Shown here one piece after another: positions 1 through 13,345 of a stretch of 64,000 nucleotides of DNA; the first letter of the stretch is position 1; each line of letters begins with the position of its first letter. The translations under genes and the position numbers were made by a program. Below the pieces are notes generated by a model. That model did no database searches and had not been told where the DNA came from. It saw only the letters and a list, made by a program, of their open reading frames with translations. The stretch comes from Symbiodinium natans (taxonomy: Eukaryota > Sar > Dinophyceae > Suessiales > Symbiodiniaceae). Where the stretch lies: assembly GCA_905221605.1 (NCBI GenBank), contig CAJNDS010002167.1, positions 124,001 through 188,000 on the forward strand, read 5' to 3'.

Positions 1-3000
1 AAGCGCAAGAAGCGCAAGAAGCGCAGAGGCCTGACTTGTGCACATTCGCTTGGACATTCTTTTGTTGGCATTCGCTTTCGTTTTGAACGAGTCGCCGTGA
101 GTCGTACCGGCCGTCTTCGATGTCCAAATCCTTGCCGCCGCCGGCAGAGACCCGACAGCACATAGGGCGATAGGATGCCAGAGGGCGGGCCTTTGTGCCC
201 TGTGACACACCGTGTGACCTGTGTGCACACTTAAGAGATACCAGAAGTGCTTCTCCCGCAGAGGTGAGCCGTGCTTCGAGCGCTTCGAGCCCCAAGTCAC
301 CCAAGTCCAAGGCCAACACAGATGATATGATGGGAGAATGTGGGGTGTGGTGAAAATGTGCGGGTTGAGGGTCGAAAAACGCTTTCGCTTCCCTTCGGTT
401 GGGGCCTGCTGATCGTGCTTGATGGTGTGGGTGCGGGCGTCCAGTCGACGAGTCAACGGCTTTAGGGTGGTGACAGAATGTAAAGGACTTTGAGGAGGAA
501 GAGGAGCTTGAAAGGGAGCAAAGAGCATGCTTGTGGGAGCTCCCAGGGAGCAAAGGGCTTACCCCCGAGCTGTCCTCAAGACGCACCCCTTCGGCTGCAT
601 TAGGAGCGAATTAATTAAACTGCGTCCCTGGATTGACATCTTTCGGTGGGTAGAAGGCACAGCGCACGAAGGGTGCCGGCTAGTTGACTAGCTTGTGCAG
701 GCATGCCTTCCCCATTGAATTGTTCTGATGGCCAGGACGACAAAGCCGAGTGGCCACCGCTCCGGAACAAGATTCAACGGTTTCAAGGCAGCACTGCAGC
801 TTCATGATGGTTTTGCTCTCGGACTTTTCAGCTGACGCATGCTGGCGAGCATCAGCCCACGATCTGCCTGCGCAGGCAATGCGCGGGCTGTGGTCTGCGC
901 AGGCCGTCTCAACAAGGCAGTGGAAGCTCAGAGAGCGAGGGTTTAGCAGCAGCTGCCTTCGACGGAGGCACCAACCCCGGATCCGGCAGACGGTCCTGAT
1001 CAATTCGTCGGATCTTTGAAGAATTTTGACCCTTGCCAGCATTCGTGGCAGCATGTTGCGGGGGTGGTCCATTTTTGGCACAAGTCGGGCTATTGCAGGC
1101 GTTGGTTCTCGTGCTGAATCGTTTTTTGTGGGAAGGTTCCGGAGGATTTCCTGGCCAGCTTCGGAGATTGGAATCTCGTCTGCAAACGGCATGCCTAAAT
1201 CCAGAAAGCTTTTGCTGCACGAGTGCTGGATAGTGGATCCCATGCAATTTAAAAGGAGGGCCCAAGCGGGTAGCTGAGACACGGCTATCACGTGTTCTGC
1301 AGTTTAGGACAGAAGAAACAGCAGTGCAAAAAAAGAAAGCGGCCTACACTTGATTACTTGTAGCACAAGTAGGCGAATGCTGTGCGGCTGTGGGCAACGA
1401 GAGAGCCGGCTTCAGCACCCCAACATGCTGGATGCAGGTTGAGGCAGCCCGTAAGGCCTCGCTAAGTAGGCCATGCGGACCCACTGAATAGGGCGCCAGT
1501 CCTCGGGAGTTTGCGGCCCGGAGGCAACCACGCGCGTGGACGTTGGGTGAGGGAGTTTTATTCGTCATGTTCTTTGTCATGGCTAGGACATGCTAGGACC
1601 TCAATGATGCAAACAACCTGACTTGGATCCCGTGCGGTGGCAACATGTGGCATCAGGGATGCCTTCACAAATGGATTCTGAAGGGTCTTCCCGTGCACAA
1701 GCGGTGGGGGGTTGTTAGGTGGAGCCGAACACAAGCGGTGGGGGGTTGTTAGGTGGAGACGAAAAGTGGGGGGGTTTTGGCGCTGAAAACGTGAACTGAG
1801 CTGGGGGCGCCTGTCAAGGATGACACAAAAGAGCAATCAGGAGGACTTCTAGGCTCCACCGGCACGCTCTCCTCCTTCTTAAGGAGGGAACCTCATTGCC
1901 CCCTGTCCGCTTCCTGTTGCCACTGTGTCACTTGCCTGCTCTCTCCTCCATCACGCTCTTCGCTCTTCTCTTCCTCCTTTTCTTCCTTGCCCTCCTCCTC
2001 CTGAAGCTTTCGGCGGATTCAAAGTGTACCGGGGCTTCCCCTCTTGTCTCCTGTTTCCTCCTCCTCCTCCTCCTGATTCCCCCTTCCTTGTTGGGGGCCG
2101 GATGTTAGCTCGAAGTCGGCAAACTTTCACAATCAGGCTCAGAAGGATGGAACGTTTCTCAGCTTGCTGCGCGCTCCTTCGCCCGTAAGCCAAAAAAAGC
2201 CAATTGACGCACAACAAAAGGAAAGACAGAACCAGTAGGGCTGGGCCCAGGGCTTGGCTACACCCCTGGCCTGGGCGGAAGGGATAAGTCCCGAAAAGAG
2301 AGAGGTAGTTCTTTGACCAGAGGGGAGGAACAGAACAGGCAGATTCAGTCGAGGGCGGGGGTGCAACACTTTCCATGCCACCCGAGGATCGAGTTTCCGG
2401 ATGGCTTGGGCGATGAGGATGCAGGTGACACAGATCCTTGGCCGAGGTGGCCGCCATTCAATGGGTCCATCAACCTGGCATGGGAACACAGCATGTGAGT
2501 GTATGCGGTGCTAGCTGATGCCTCATCCAACTCAATGACCTGCTGTGCAGGGATGCATCTTCGCTGATGGAGGACTTCCTATTCTCAACCGCACCACTGG
2601 GCGGGCCACAGAAGAATTTATCTCGGGAGACGTCATCGGCAAACGATTAATGAGAACAGGGGGCGCCTCCTTTTTTTGATTCGCTCCCGTCTTTTCTCCC
2701 CTGCCTGAGCGGCATCCTGGGAGTCTCTTGTGAATTTACGATGCTTTTGGGGGAAGGAAGGAGCCGCCCCCACCAGGAATCAATGAGACAGCTGAGGCTT
2801 ATGAGCGAGAGCTTTGTGTAGGAACTTTAGGTTTTCCATGGCTCGGATTGAGTGCTCTTGCAGGGACGAAAGTCCAAACTTGGGCACTGGTCACCGGGAA
2901 CCGATGTGACACACGCAGGAACCGACGGTTAGTTATTCGTTCTTCCTCTTATGGCACCATGCCGCGACCTCCATCCGAGACGAGGAGGTCGTGCGGCAGC

Positions 3001-3763
3001 CGTGCAGGAGTTTTGTCCCCTATGGCCGACCCCATCGGATTCCTGGAAGCTTCAGCCTTTCAGCCCTTTCGCGAGGATTCTGGCAGACCCCAGCCCTAGA
3101 ATCTCTACAAAGCCCATACGGCAGAACCAGTACAGACCAAAAGTGCAGATCAATCTGAAACGGAGCCCCCGATTAATTCTGGTTCTTGATAAGTGTAGAC
3201 GGGAGAGGCACAAATCCATTCCTGAATAACCTAGCCATTGAGTACCTGTGAATTCTTTTTGTTTATCAATATTTCTATTGTTATTAATTTGTCTACTTTG
3301 TAAATATCATAGCCAAAATTTGATCCGAAGTGTTGATTAGGTCGTTCGTGTTTAGTTCTATACAATTCGTGCTACTGAGTACACCATGTTTCGAGATGCC
3401 TTTGCTATCACGACATAACCATAAGCCAAATGGTCCTTCTTCTTGATACAAGTACAATACACAGCCCGTCAACTTTACGATAAGACATTGAAGCAGAGAT
3501 AATGTCAGACTCGCACGCTTGTGGGAACACATCTACGCTACCAATCTGGGGGCAGACAGACACTGTCAAAGTCGAGGACGTCTTCATTCTGTGAGGCGAT
3601 GTCAGACCCTGCAGCATTGCTAGCAATAAAGACTTTTTTTTGAGGAAACATACCCATGTTGTACTTAAAATCCTCTCATTTTTGCCAAACATACAAATGT
3701 CATTTCCAAATCTCCGCATTGGATTTTTGACAATCAACAAAAGCTTAACGTGTGTGTCGTCGC

Positions 3764-3794
<31 letters not shown>

Positions 3795-4080
3795 CGAGAA
3801 ATGTTGCAGACCTGCGAGGAGCCCACGGAGCACCGGAAAAGGCACCGAAAACTGGTTTGCATTAGGCAGCTCTCTGCAAAGATGGCGGAGGAATCTGGAT
3901 AAACATGACTTTTTCCCATTGAACTCAAGACGATGAAACGACGTGTGCCTGATACATGCGTTTCGTCTGAAAGAGTTGCTATGCCAGGCGGGCAAGTCCC
4001 GCCGAAGCGACATGCACTTCCCCGGTTGATGCGCTGAGAGCCATCACAGGACAGCACTTGCAGATCTTCAATTAGAATTC
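1..4080. other. no recognisable gene
   Basis: I see no convincing gene in this stretch. Open frames on both strands are short, overlap each other and have low-complexity or frame-shadow composition. A C/T-rich tract at about 1970-2085 creates leucine/proline-rich translations that should not be read as protein. Exons of intron-rich dinoflagellate genes could still hide here, because single exons without a recognisable domain cannot be called by eye. Confidence 0.6.
3766..3794. repeat. (GT)n microsatellite
   Basis: An uninterrupted dinucleotide tract of about 14 GT units. It gives runs of alternating Cys-Val or Thr-His in every translated frame, and these are artefacts. Confidence 0.95.
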
Positions 4081-4089
4081 TTAGGGTAT

Positions 4090-4680
4090 GCCCCCCTTCA
4101 TGAAGGCCAGCGGCGGAGGCACGAGTGCCTCGGCAAGAAGCTCACAAAACAGCGCTTGGACTGCCCGCGGCACGAAGCTTTGCCCGATTACGAACCAGTG
4201 CAGATCGATGATAGTGTGGAGCTTGCCTGGGTCGAGTCAAATAGAATCCAATACAATGCTTGTCCTGAGGAACAGCTTAAGGAGCTCCTGCCGCATCTTC
4301 CACCAGACCCGCCGAGACTGAGCAGGCGATCCTATCTCTGTCTGGCGGGCGGTTAAGGTTTGTTAGGCTGATCTGTCCAGTATGGTGCAGAAGCTCGTCA
4401 CCCTTTGTGGTTGGAGGGCGGCCCGGAAAGCACGGGCTGAACGAGCAGCACAGCAGTCACAGCTGGAGCATGTCAAGGTGCGGAGAGCAGATGAGGGCAG
4501 ATGAGGGCAAAACAGGGCCATGTATCGTAGACATCGCAGTGCCTGACTTTTGACACAAGCAAGCCGGCAAGTTGCGACACAGGCGGAGCAGGCCAGGCTT
4601 GAAGCCAGGCGTCGTCTTTGGCTGTCAAGATTCAGAGCTATCGGCGGCTTGGTTCATGCCCGATGTGCAGATGACATGGC
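4090..4680 (+). CDS. possible exons of an unrecognised gene
   Basis: Three short plus-strand segments have protein-like composition. The first, about 4110-4330, is acidic and proline-containing. The second begins with an ATG at 4381 and is Ala/Arg/Gln-rich, ending near a GT at about 4478. The third, about 4558-4675, is also Ala/Arg/Glu-rich and could form a helix or coiled coil. No domain is recognisable and splice sites are not resolved. This could equally be chance open sequence or a decayed gene. Treat it as a weak hint only. Confidence 0.15.
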
Positions 4681-5204
4681 CGCATTTGGCAGTGCATCAG
4701 CCAAGGCTTCGCAGTTCTGCGTCACCTGGCACAAGTTGTTTGATTCTCCGTGCAACTCTGGTGGCCTTGTGTGAGTGTGAGAGTCGTCAGCCGGAGCCTG
4801 TAGGGACTCAGCGCTGTGGGCATCACCCAGTGGGTTGGTGCATAAACTTCATCTTGCGGGGGTGTTTGTTCTTGCCTTGTTTGTCGCCGATTGACGACTT
4901 GCCTGCGAGTCGACCCAGCATTCCTGGCAAGGAAGGCTCCGAGAGAATGATGATGACTTCCTGGAGTGGCATGCTTGCATTTAGCCTTCAGTTCGATTCA
5001 CCTAGCACTTTGGAGTCAACATCTGCGACCAAAGGACGGTCAGAACAAGTCCTGTGATGCCCATGACACCGCAGTCTTTGAAGGAGGAGGCATCATTCGT
5101 GATCCTTCACGTTTGAATTTGTTCACCACCCTCGGTGTGGGGTTGTTAGATTTGAAACTCTTCTCCTCGCCCGGAACTCTTCTCCTTGCCCGGTCTAGGC
5201 CTCG

Positions 5205-5565
5205 CTCGTCCCTGGAGTGCCCAACCCCAAATGTTCCTGGAGTGCCCAAGTCTCGAATGTCCCTGGAGTGCCCAACTCCAGAGTCTCCCTGGAGTGCCCA
5301 ACCCAGACTCTCCTGAATTGCCCAACCCCAGAGTGTCCCCGGAGTGCCCAGCCCCAGAGTCTCCCTGCCCTGGAGTGCCCAACCCCAGACTCTGCCTGGA
5401 GTGCCCAACGCCAGAGTGCCCCAGAGTCCGCCTGGAGTGCCCAACCCCAGAGTCTGCCTGCTAGAGTGCCCAACTCCACAGTCTCGTGCCCGTGCCCAAT
5501 GCCAGAGTGTCCCGGAGTGCCCAGCCCAGAGTGTCCCTGGAGTGCCCAACCCTAGAGTATCTCTA
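5205..5565. repeat. GC-rich minisatellite, about 24-27 bp unit
   Basis: About fifteen imperfect tandem copies of a unit built around CTGGAGTGCCCAACCCCAGA, with unit lengths varying by a few bases. Translation on the minus strand gives Leu-Gly-Thr-Pro-Gly-Trp-rich repeats in several frames at once. That is expected of a minisatellite and is not evidence of coding. The flanks carry no recognisable gene. Confidence 0.9.
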
Positions 5566-5599
5566 CCAAGAGAGGGTGGGGATGTTTGAAGTAAAGTAA

Positions 5600-8500
5600 T
5601 TTGAATACACATTTTTGTGGGGCATTTGTTTTCTTCTTGAACTGGCGGCAACTGTTCTCTCTCTACAGTGGGGTAAGCCGCGGTGAGCGCCGGTCGTGGG
5701 GGGTCTGCCTAGTGCAAGCCAAGCACAGCCTTTCGTTTTGGTTGCAAGGGGCAGCGCTGCTTATGGTGCATATGGCATCGCTCCACTCCAAAACAGGTTG
5801 CGAACAGAAGTCGATGTGCAACTGCAGCTGATGTTTACCGCCTCAGCTTCAAAAAGCAAAAGGCTGACCAATAAGATTGAAGGAGCGCTGGGCACCCAAC
5901 ACATCCAACCACCAGAAACTCGCCAACCCCGAACAGCTCACATGTATGACCCGTCAAAATAATTCATTCCTTCCACCTGAGAGGCCCTGAAAGACGTGGA
6001 TCCGAATCTCTTCGAACATCGCCTGAGGAATGCCAGGTGCTGGCCTTACACAAAGTTCGTGGCCACTGTGGCCTCCAGATGAGTCAGTGACCTTTGAATG
6101 GAGTGAATGGGGCAGCTCCACTTGCAGCTTGTCCAGGAGCTTCTCGTAGCGTGCGTGTGCTGGCTGGCAGTGTAAACGAGCGCTGTGCAACGTAGCCTAG
6201 TCTCATACCAACATCAGGCGTCAGCCCCAAAACGTGAGCACCTGCTTCCAGAGGTCAAGCTCTATGTAGCTGGTAGATCAACAGCTCATCGAACACTTGC
6301 CGTGCCACGGCCCTTAAGAGTGTGGGTGCGCGTACGTGTGTGTTCTCTCCCTTATCAAGGCAGTGCAGTTGAAGGCGTTTCGTCGGTGATCGTCCGGTCA
6401 CAAATCTTATAATATTCTTGTCGTTTATCACGGGCCCCTTCTTGACCATAAAAGACTGGCCCGTGACGTACCATTCATCTCTCTCACTCTTGTTCCACAG
6501 CCTTGTTCACCCCTTACCAATTGATCATGTGTCCAACCTCGGCGTTCAGTTCTTCACAGGCTCATAATAAAGTGTAGTGGATGTGTGAATAAGAGAATGA
6601 ATGAGCCTGCGAATGAATGAACGCAGTGAACACAAGAACGAAACAAGGGAGTAAATTCAATACAAAATGTAAGGAGTACACGACGCACGATTTTATAGTT
6701 AAATTACGAACCGCCCAACTCAGCAACATGCCACAACCGAGAAGACCGCGCTCTGCTTCAGCAAAGCGGTTGCCTTTCAAAGGTGCAATCAGAACGGCTT
6801 CCAGCGGGCTTCCCCTAGCCTTGCGGGACCAAAGCCAAGGCGGGAAACTTTGAGCCCTCGGCGCAGTGCACAGCGAGAGGAACTTGCAACTCGAGGCCGG
6901 AGGGTTACATGATACATTTACGTAGCTGATAGTTGTGCCTTGTGCCTTTGGCTGGAGAATGCCGATCAAAATCTGCTCTGGCGAGTTGCAGCCGAGCCAT
7001 GTTGGCAAAATAACTGCAAAAAGGCAACTTCCGAGCTGGCTTCCTCGAGGACTTGGTGGTAAAACCGAGGGTGGAGACCCAACCGCTCCTGGCCTTCATG
7101 GACCAGGCTGTGAGTGCACTCTCAGCTCTCTCTGAAAGTTTTTTCTTTCATTTTTTCTTCTCCTAAACTCACACTGCTTCTGGCTGTTTCTCCATCTTCT
7201 CTATGCAGGGGGAAGCTGCGGCAATCATCAAGCACAACGGCAAAGCCAGCAAAGCGTCTAGGTGAGGCTCTGTGAAGACAGCAGACACTGTGCAAGATTC
7301 ACCCAGCCGGAGGCACAAAGACAGAACCTCTGCTGAAGCAAAGGTTGCTGCTGCAAGCGACGAGGAGCTAAACAACACCGCTTAAAGTGGACGCAGAAAA
7401 AATTTTGGGGCTTTCCGTGAAGTCTGCGGATGTTTGTGCAATTTGGCGCAGGACTCCCGGGATGCCCAAAGTGGTGACGTGAAGAGTTCGCCAGGCGCGT
7501 TCCAATGGGGGGGCCTTTTTTGCAAAAGGGGGGCCTTTTGCTAGGCCTTGCTGTCAGCTCTCCATCTTGTTCGCCCAAGGACCCATCATGCCTGCGAAGA
7601 TCGCGGCAAGACGGGTCAAGCTGCAGCGCATGCTGAACCTTCTGGACCCAGGTGCTCTCAATGCCTGCACTGCAGAATCTGCATCACGCCAGCACCAGAC
7701 AATCGCGTCATACCCTTGCAGCCCCTGAGAAGGTGGCTATACATAGTTCATCTTTCGGGCTTATGTGTGTGAGGCGAGAGTCTTGTCTTGCAGGCTGCCA
7801 GATTGGATTCGTTGACGCAGACGCCATCATTCCTCTCATGTTTTGGCGCCTCTGCTATGTGATTCGCGTGGTCAGTCCAAGTCATCTTGCCCAACATCGA
7901 ATGCTGTTGAGAAGAACATGAAGTCCCTGAATATGTTTCGGAAAGCTTTGGGGCTGAGGCTTGGATTGACCAAGAGCCGTACAGCATCCATGGAGACCCT
8001 CAGGCAGGCCCAGCGCAACGTGAGCAAGCGTCGTGCGCAGTGTGCATGATGTGTGCCGAATGGTCGTTGCAGGATGGGATTTGGTTCCCTACAGATTGAG
8101 AACAGCACTTTGCTTGTGCTTGGAGACCATGTAGAAGTCCAGATGCGACTTGTGGAGGGGTGGCTCTGCTGCATTGCATTCCGGTTCCTGACCTCTGAGT
8201 AGTGCATGCAACAAAAATCTCTTGGGGCTCTCTTTTGGGGCTCTTCTTGGAGTTTGGGTTCTCCGTTCAGAATCCACCCACCACCGTAGCAGAACGCATT
8301 CTGCGTTGAGAGGGCCCAGGGAACTTCGTCACAACAACAGCACGCGTTCCAAAGGCCAAGGGCAATGCGCCGAGCTGCTTCCAAGTTCTTGTTCCATTTT
8401 TTCATAAAGGTGTGCCCAAGCAGTCTGACGAGGCCACCACGTGCGTTGGCACTCGCATGCCTCCCCGCCCCGCTCGTCTTCCTCACGTTCCCTTTAGAGG

Positions 8501-9260
8501 TGCTTAGAGGTTGAAGAGGTGTTTGGAGGCCCTGCGGGTCTGGTGGTGTGTCGGAGCTTTGTCAGAGATTAGTTTCTTTTCATTTCGCGACTACAGTTGG
8601 ACATAGACAAAAGCAGACCATGGCCGACCCAATAGTGAGTTGATGGGGGCATCTCAAGGTTGTAGCAGAGATGTGCATAGATCGGGCAAGCGTGTTGTCC
8701 ACGCGGAGTCCCTGGCAGCATAGATGGGCTCGCAATCCAAAGGACGCCCCGCACCTTTCGCAAGTGCTTCCGCGAAGACGGGAGGGAGGGAAAACGCAGG
8801 GAGCAATTCTGCCAGGGGCAACTGGGTCGAGACTTGTTTTTGCCATTCGATCTTCCCCAAGGGCCTATCTGGGTAGAAGAAGTTGAAGAGAGATGGCTTC
8901 ACACCGGCGATGCCTCCTAAAAAATGGGTGGCTTCCTTCAGGGGAAGAGATTCTTGAAAGCGGAAAGGACGCCATGAATGTTGGCACTGTACGTAGAATC
9001 ATCCTGCCGCTTCTCCGAAGTTGGAGGGCGCGGGTGAATGGATGGGTGGAGGGATGTGTTGGGATCGTGGAAGCCAATGTTAATGCCCGCAACACAGGGC
9101 CTCAGGCTCAGGCAAGAACAAAACGGGCCAGGGCAGCATCAGCAAAGCACCGCTCACCAAAGCACCGTCAAAAGCTCTTCTGCTGATCTTCCGGCAGTCC
9201 TAGCTGAGAGTCCCCTAGCCTAGTTGAGCAACAGTCGCTCTCTTTTCTGTTTCGATTCTT
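5600..9260. other. no recognisable gene
   Basis: Unique-looking sequence of roughly balanced composition. Open frames are all short and overlap antisense frames of similar length. No domain, signal peptide or convincing splice pattern was found. Confidence 0.55.
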
Positions 9261-9264
9261 TTTG

Positions 9265-9265
<1 letters not shown>

Positions 9266-9329
<64 letters not shown>
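9266..9329. repeat. (GT)n microsatellite, about 32 units
   Basis: A pure 64-bp GT tract. It produces long Cys-Val and Thr-His runs that inflate nearby open frames on both strands. Alternating purine-pyrimidine sequence of this length can adopt Z-DNA. Confidence 0.97.
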
Positions 9330-9335
<6 letters not shown>

Positions 9336-12300
9336 GCGGCAAGGTTGCGGCACCTCGTGCGTCGAGAGAGTGCGGAGCACATGTGCGAGTACATTTCAGG
9401 CGCGCTGCTGGCTTCTAAGAGCTTGCTGCAGCTTGCGGATGTCAGTGATAGTTGCTTTGCAAGCCGAAGCCGAATCCGGTCTTGGACCAGACGACTGCAT
9501 CGTCATGACATGCACCTGCAACTTTGCTTTTCTTTTCCTTCTTGCCGAGAGACGAAAATACGACAAAATGCCGACCTGACAGGCAAAAGCTTCCAGAGAC
9601 CACGAGCTTGGTTTAATTCCATGCGGGCTGACCCCATGGGCTGTGTGGACATCACTCAGGCACCAGCAACAACGCAGCTACAAGTACCGCTCCCAACACC
9701 CAACACCCGACAGATTCGAAAGAGCAGGTTCAGAACCTCTTTGCGCGGATGGAAGTTACTTCTGATCGGCAGACGCTTTTCCGACTCCTTAGCCCTTGGG
9801 CTGCCAGGAATGCTTTCACTGATACGTGTTGTCGCCACTGTCACAGTCCCGTGTGCAACGGCTTGCAGCTTGCGCTGCGCTGGAGTTGTATGGGTCACTG
9901 CCGTCACTACACCCAAGGCTATATGCTGGAAAACCCGTGCCCATCTGCAGCGGCTGGGTTTGACTTAGCTGCAGAGAAGCTGGGGACATACACCCATCCT
10001 ACCGATGTTGCAGTCTAGGCTGCAGACCCCAGAGAAGCTGCAGCGATTGAGAGCAAGAAGTTCAGCTTCAATGGGCGTCTCGGCTCTTCTAGATTCTGTC
10101 GCGCGGGTGGTCAGACAGGAACCCGCTGGAAACATCGTGAAACATTCACATTGCCGTCAGGTTTCTGTCCCTCATCTGCCGCTGCACAACATCGTGGGTG
10201 CTTCACCGGGTGTTGCTTCTCGCCTGGTGCTTCATCAAGCTTTATTCACCGTTTCTCCAAGCAGTGAAACGAGTGCTGCAGTTTTGCCACCTGTTCGAGC
10301 TCCAGGATGCTCCAGGTAGGATTTAAGACTTACTTGCTTTAGTAACTGATCTACCTTTCCAAGCAGGCTCATGCTTGCAACATCTCGCAACCAGGTCCAT
10401 GCTCATGGCAGAATCACCCCAAGAGTTGACGGACTACGACATTGGCAACAGGTTCCACGGCGAGTGCATGAACGAGATGAACTCGATGCAAACAAAACCT
10501 TGTCAGGTGGATACAGCTTCAGCGAAGGATCATGCTGCGTGCTCAGTCACCACACGGTTCTAGGCCTATGCCTGTGGCCTGCTAAAATCCTGTCTGAGGA
10601 TCTCGCTTCTTGTCAATCATCGTTTCTGGGGGCGCGAGTCACGGCAAGTCCTGTCCGCCCTCCAGCCGCCGACGCTTTCTTCCTCTGCGGTGGAGGAGAC
10701 GCATGGAGACACGTCGGAGTTGACCACGTGTAGTTCCGACGTCGTTGCCTTATGCGCATTGTCTTGCCTTTACTTGTAGGTCGCGACGTGTAGACTAGCA
10801 CCGAATCACTGTCTTTTTCTGACTGATGCGGATCCGTATCATGCGTGGATGTTCAGAAGGCGACGCCGAGTTTTCACATATCAAGCGTTTTTTTTCTGCT
10901 TTTGCTCAACTACTGCATCGCCCTGGACAGGAGCTGCAAGAGCTTAGCCAAGACCAGCGTGGTTTCCCAGAAGCCTCACGTAGAAGGGGAAAGTGCATCT
11001 CAACTTACAGCATGTCCCCAGACGGACAGAGTGCCAATAAATCTGAAGTTCGTGCAGTTCTTGACGGGTGTAACGGATGAGGTGGAACGCGCTGTTCCAG
11101 CGAGTTCGGGCGCAAGGTTTGGCTTCTGTGCTGCCGAGCTGAACTGGCCGAATCTTGCTGCAGGCTGGCATTGTTTTTCCTTGCTAAACCTAGTTGTGCA
11201 GACCGCCAGCTTGGCCGAAGCTTGGTGCATGTGCTGCCAGGCTTCCCCCAAGGCGATGCAAAAAGCACGTTGCGTGGCTGCAATTAAAGCGGCACCAGGA
11301 AGCTTAGAGGCACGTGACTGGACGGCGAGGCAAGCATGATGCACGGGGCATTGCCCCAAACGCCAGAGTGAGATGGCCGCGGCAAGACACTCCCAGACTC
11401 TTGCTCGCGGGCTCAAAAGTCAAAAGGGAGGAAGTAATGGCCCTGAGTTCGGAAGGTTCGGTCTTGGAGTTGACCCAGTGGGCTTGTTTCTTCTTGGTCC
11501 TGTGGCGTCGCCATCTGTTCGACTTGCCTCGACGAATCGTACGAACAGCGCTGACCCAACATGCTGCAACGACGTGGACTAACCATGTAGAATGCAGAGT
11601 ATATTGTCAGTTGAGCAGTCGTAGAGCACGCTCCAGAGACTTCCGGCTAACTTGAACACGCACTCGGCAGCCACACATGTCCGAACTTGAACCGGACACA
11701 TGCTTCTTGTGAAGTTGCCAGCTGAGCCGTTCCACGCAGCTGACAGGCTTTCCAGGCCATGATGTGGTCAGTGTGATCTTGCCAAGTCCGGCCATCACTC
11801 CCCGTTCAGTTCAACTCTGCCTGATTTGGCATGATGCATGTTTGGTGTGATGGTGCACTTGTGTCTTCCTGCGTCCAACACGCCAAAAGGGGCTGCATTG
11901 AGACAGGCTTACTTAAGCTTACTTTCCAAGGGCTCAGCAGACACCACCTCTGCCGCTGATGTGGCGAGCGCTTTTTCTGGTGCCTGCTGCGGGTGCCCCG
12001 AGCGCAGCTTGCCCAGAGCTGCAACAAGGCACTTTGCAGGCCAGGTTGGTATGGTGCCCATGCTTTCTTGCTTGGCACACATGCTACTGCTTCCCTATAC
12101 AAGCATGCAGGTGTGTGACAGGTGCGTGCACAATGATCTTTGCTCGCAACTTGGATGGCCTATGAGCTTCAGCACTTCCTGACCATGGAAGCTGGAAAGT
12201 CTATCTTTGATGTCTGCAGCATGCTTTGCATGTCCTGAGCAGCTAAGGAACGGATTGTCTTGCGACCCCTTCATGCAGAAGTGCATTGAACCAGATCCTT

Positions 12301-12455
12301 GCCTGACAGCTATCCCGCCTGCCCGAAACGGTTCAGAATTCTGAAAACCAGTTGGGCACTTATCGATGCCAAGGCATGGAATGCTTCGGAGGCGCTGGCT
12401 GCGTGTCCAGAGGACTTCCTTCAACAGGGATGGGAGGGAGAGGGCGCAGTGCAAA
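9330..12455. other. no recognisable gene
   Basis: No gene can be supported. Several plus-strand frames of 60-160 codons exist (around 9749-10018, 10375-10563 and 10845-11339), but each overlaps antisense frames of similar length and shows no motif. Confidence 0.5.
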
Positions 12456-12458
12456 AGC

Positions 12459-12525
12459 AGAAGAAGAAGAAGAAGAAGAAGAAGAAGAAGAAGAAGAAGA
12501 AGAAGAAGAAGAAGAAGAAGAAGAA
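12459..12525. repeat. (GAA)n trinucleotide tract, about 22 units
   Basis: A pure polypurine GAA/TTC tract. It is the source of poly-Glu, poly-Lys, poly-Arg, poly-Ser, poly-Leu and poly-Phe runs in overlapping frames on both strands. GAA/TTC tracts of this length can form triplex (H-DNA) structures. Confidence 0.97.
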
Positions 12526-12760
12526 AGACGAACATGGGGGAGCAGATGCCCAGTGCGTAGAAGGGAGTGGCCCGAAGCCACAGAGGTGACAATCGCGGGG
12601 AGGAAAGGGGGCTCGTCCCCGCGACAGCCCTAAGAAAATCATAAGGTTTGAGGGTTTTAGGAGATCCAGTCGCTTCGATGTTTCTGGTTACCACGTATTG
12701 CTCTTCCTGCCGCTTTTCGGGTTTATTCGACTTCTCGACTACCTTTTTATCGGCTTTCAG

Positions 12761-13035
12761 GGGTTAAGGTTTTTTTGGGGTTTAGGGTTTTTTAAAGGGT
12801 TTAGGGTTTAGGGGTTTTTAGGGTTTAGGGTTTTTTGGGTTTAGGGCTGGGTTTAGGGTTTAGTTTTTTTTTTTGGATTTGGGTTTTTAAGGGCTTAGGC
12901 TCAGGGTCCTTTTTAGGGTTCCGGGTCAAGGTTCTTTTTTAGGGTTTGGGGTTCAGGGAGTTTTCGGGTTTAGGGTTAAGGGACTTTGTAGCGGTTTAGG
13001 GCTTGGGATTTTAGGGTTTTAGGGTTTAGGGTTTC
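12761..13035. repeat. degenerate interstitial TTTAGGG block
   Basis: An irregular run of TTTAGGG and variants (TTTTTAGGG, TTTTTTGGG, TTCAGGG, TTTCGGG) in the G-rich-on-plus orientation. It is heavily mutated, which suggests an old block compared with the near-perfect arrays after 48 kb. Confidence 0.9.
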
Positions 13036-13237
13036 TTTAGGTCTGCTTCTTTTGGTGTGCTTGTCTGCGATGGGTTTACAACGAACCTGGGCAGCATGAG
13101 CTCTTTCCCGGCACGCTCACTCAAGCCTGGATGCAAAAAAGGGTTTCTTTAGGACCTGCAGTAGCAGAATGCACAGAAAAAAGATGTTGTTCGTGACTTT
13201 GTTTTCTAAAGCACACCCTTAAACCCCATCATCTTAC

Positions 13238-13345
13238 CTTAGGGTAGGTTAGGTTAGGTTGGGTTAGCTTGGGGCATGTTACGGTTCGGTTGGGGTCGGT
13301 TTGGTTAGGTTCCCCTAGGTTGGGTGATTAGGTTGGGTTGGGTTT
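13238..13345. repeat. GGTTA-type pentamer-like repeat
   Basis: Repeats of GTTAGGTTAGGTTGGGTTA type lie about 200 bp downstream of the TTTAGGG block. The unit is 5 bp and not 7 bp. It may be a separate telomere-like microsatellite or a derivative of the neighbouring block. Confidence 0.8.

Noticed and set aside
5040-5651. Gly/Trp/Leu/Thr repeat protein
   Set aside because: It is the minisatellite read in several frames. Unit length is not a multiple of three and the repeat motif changes frame.
12095-12694. 199-codon minus-strand frame with poly-Leu
   Set aside because: The poly-Leu comes from the GAA/TTC tract and the flanking sequence has no domain. Overlapping frames on both strands are equally open.
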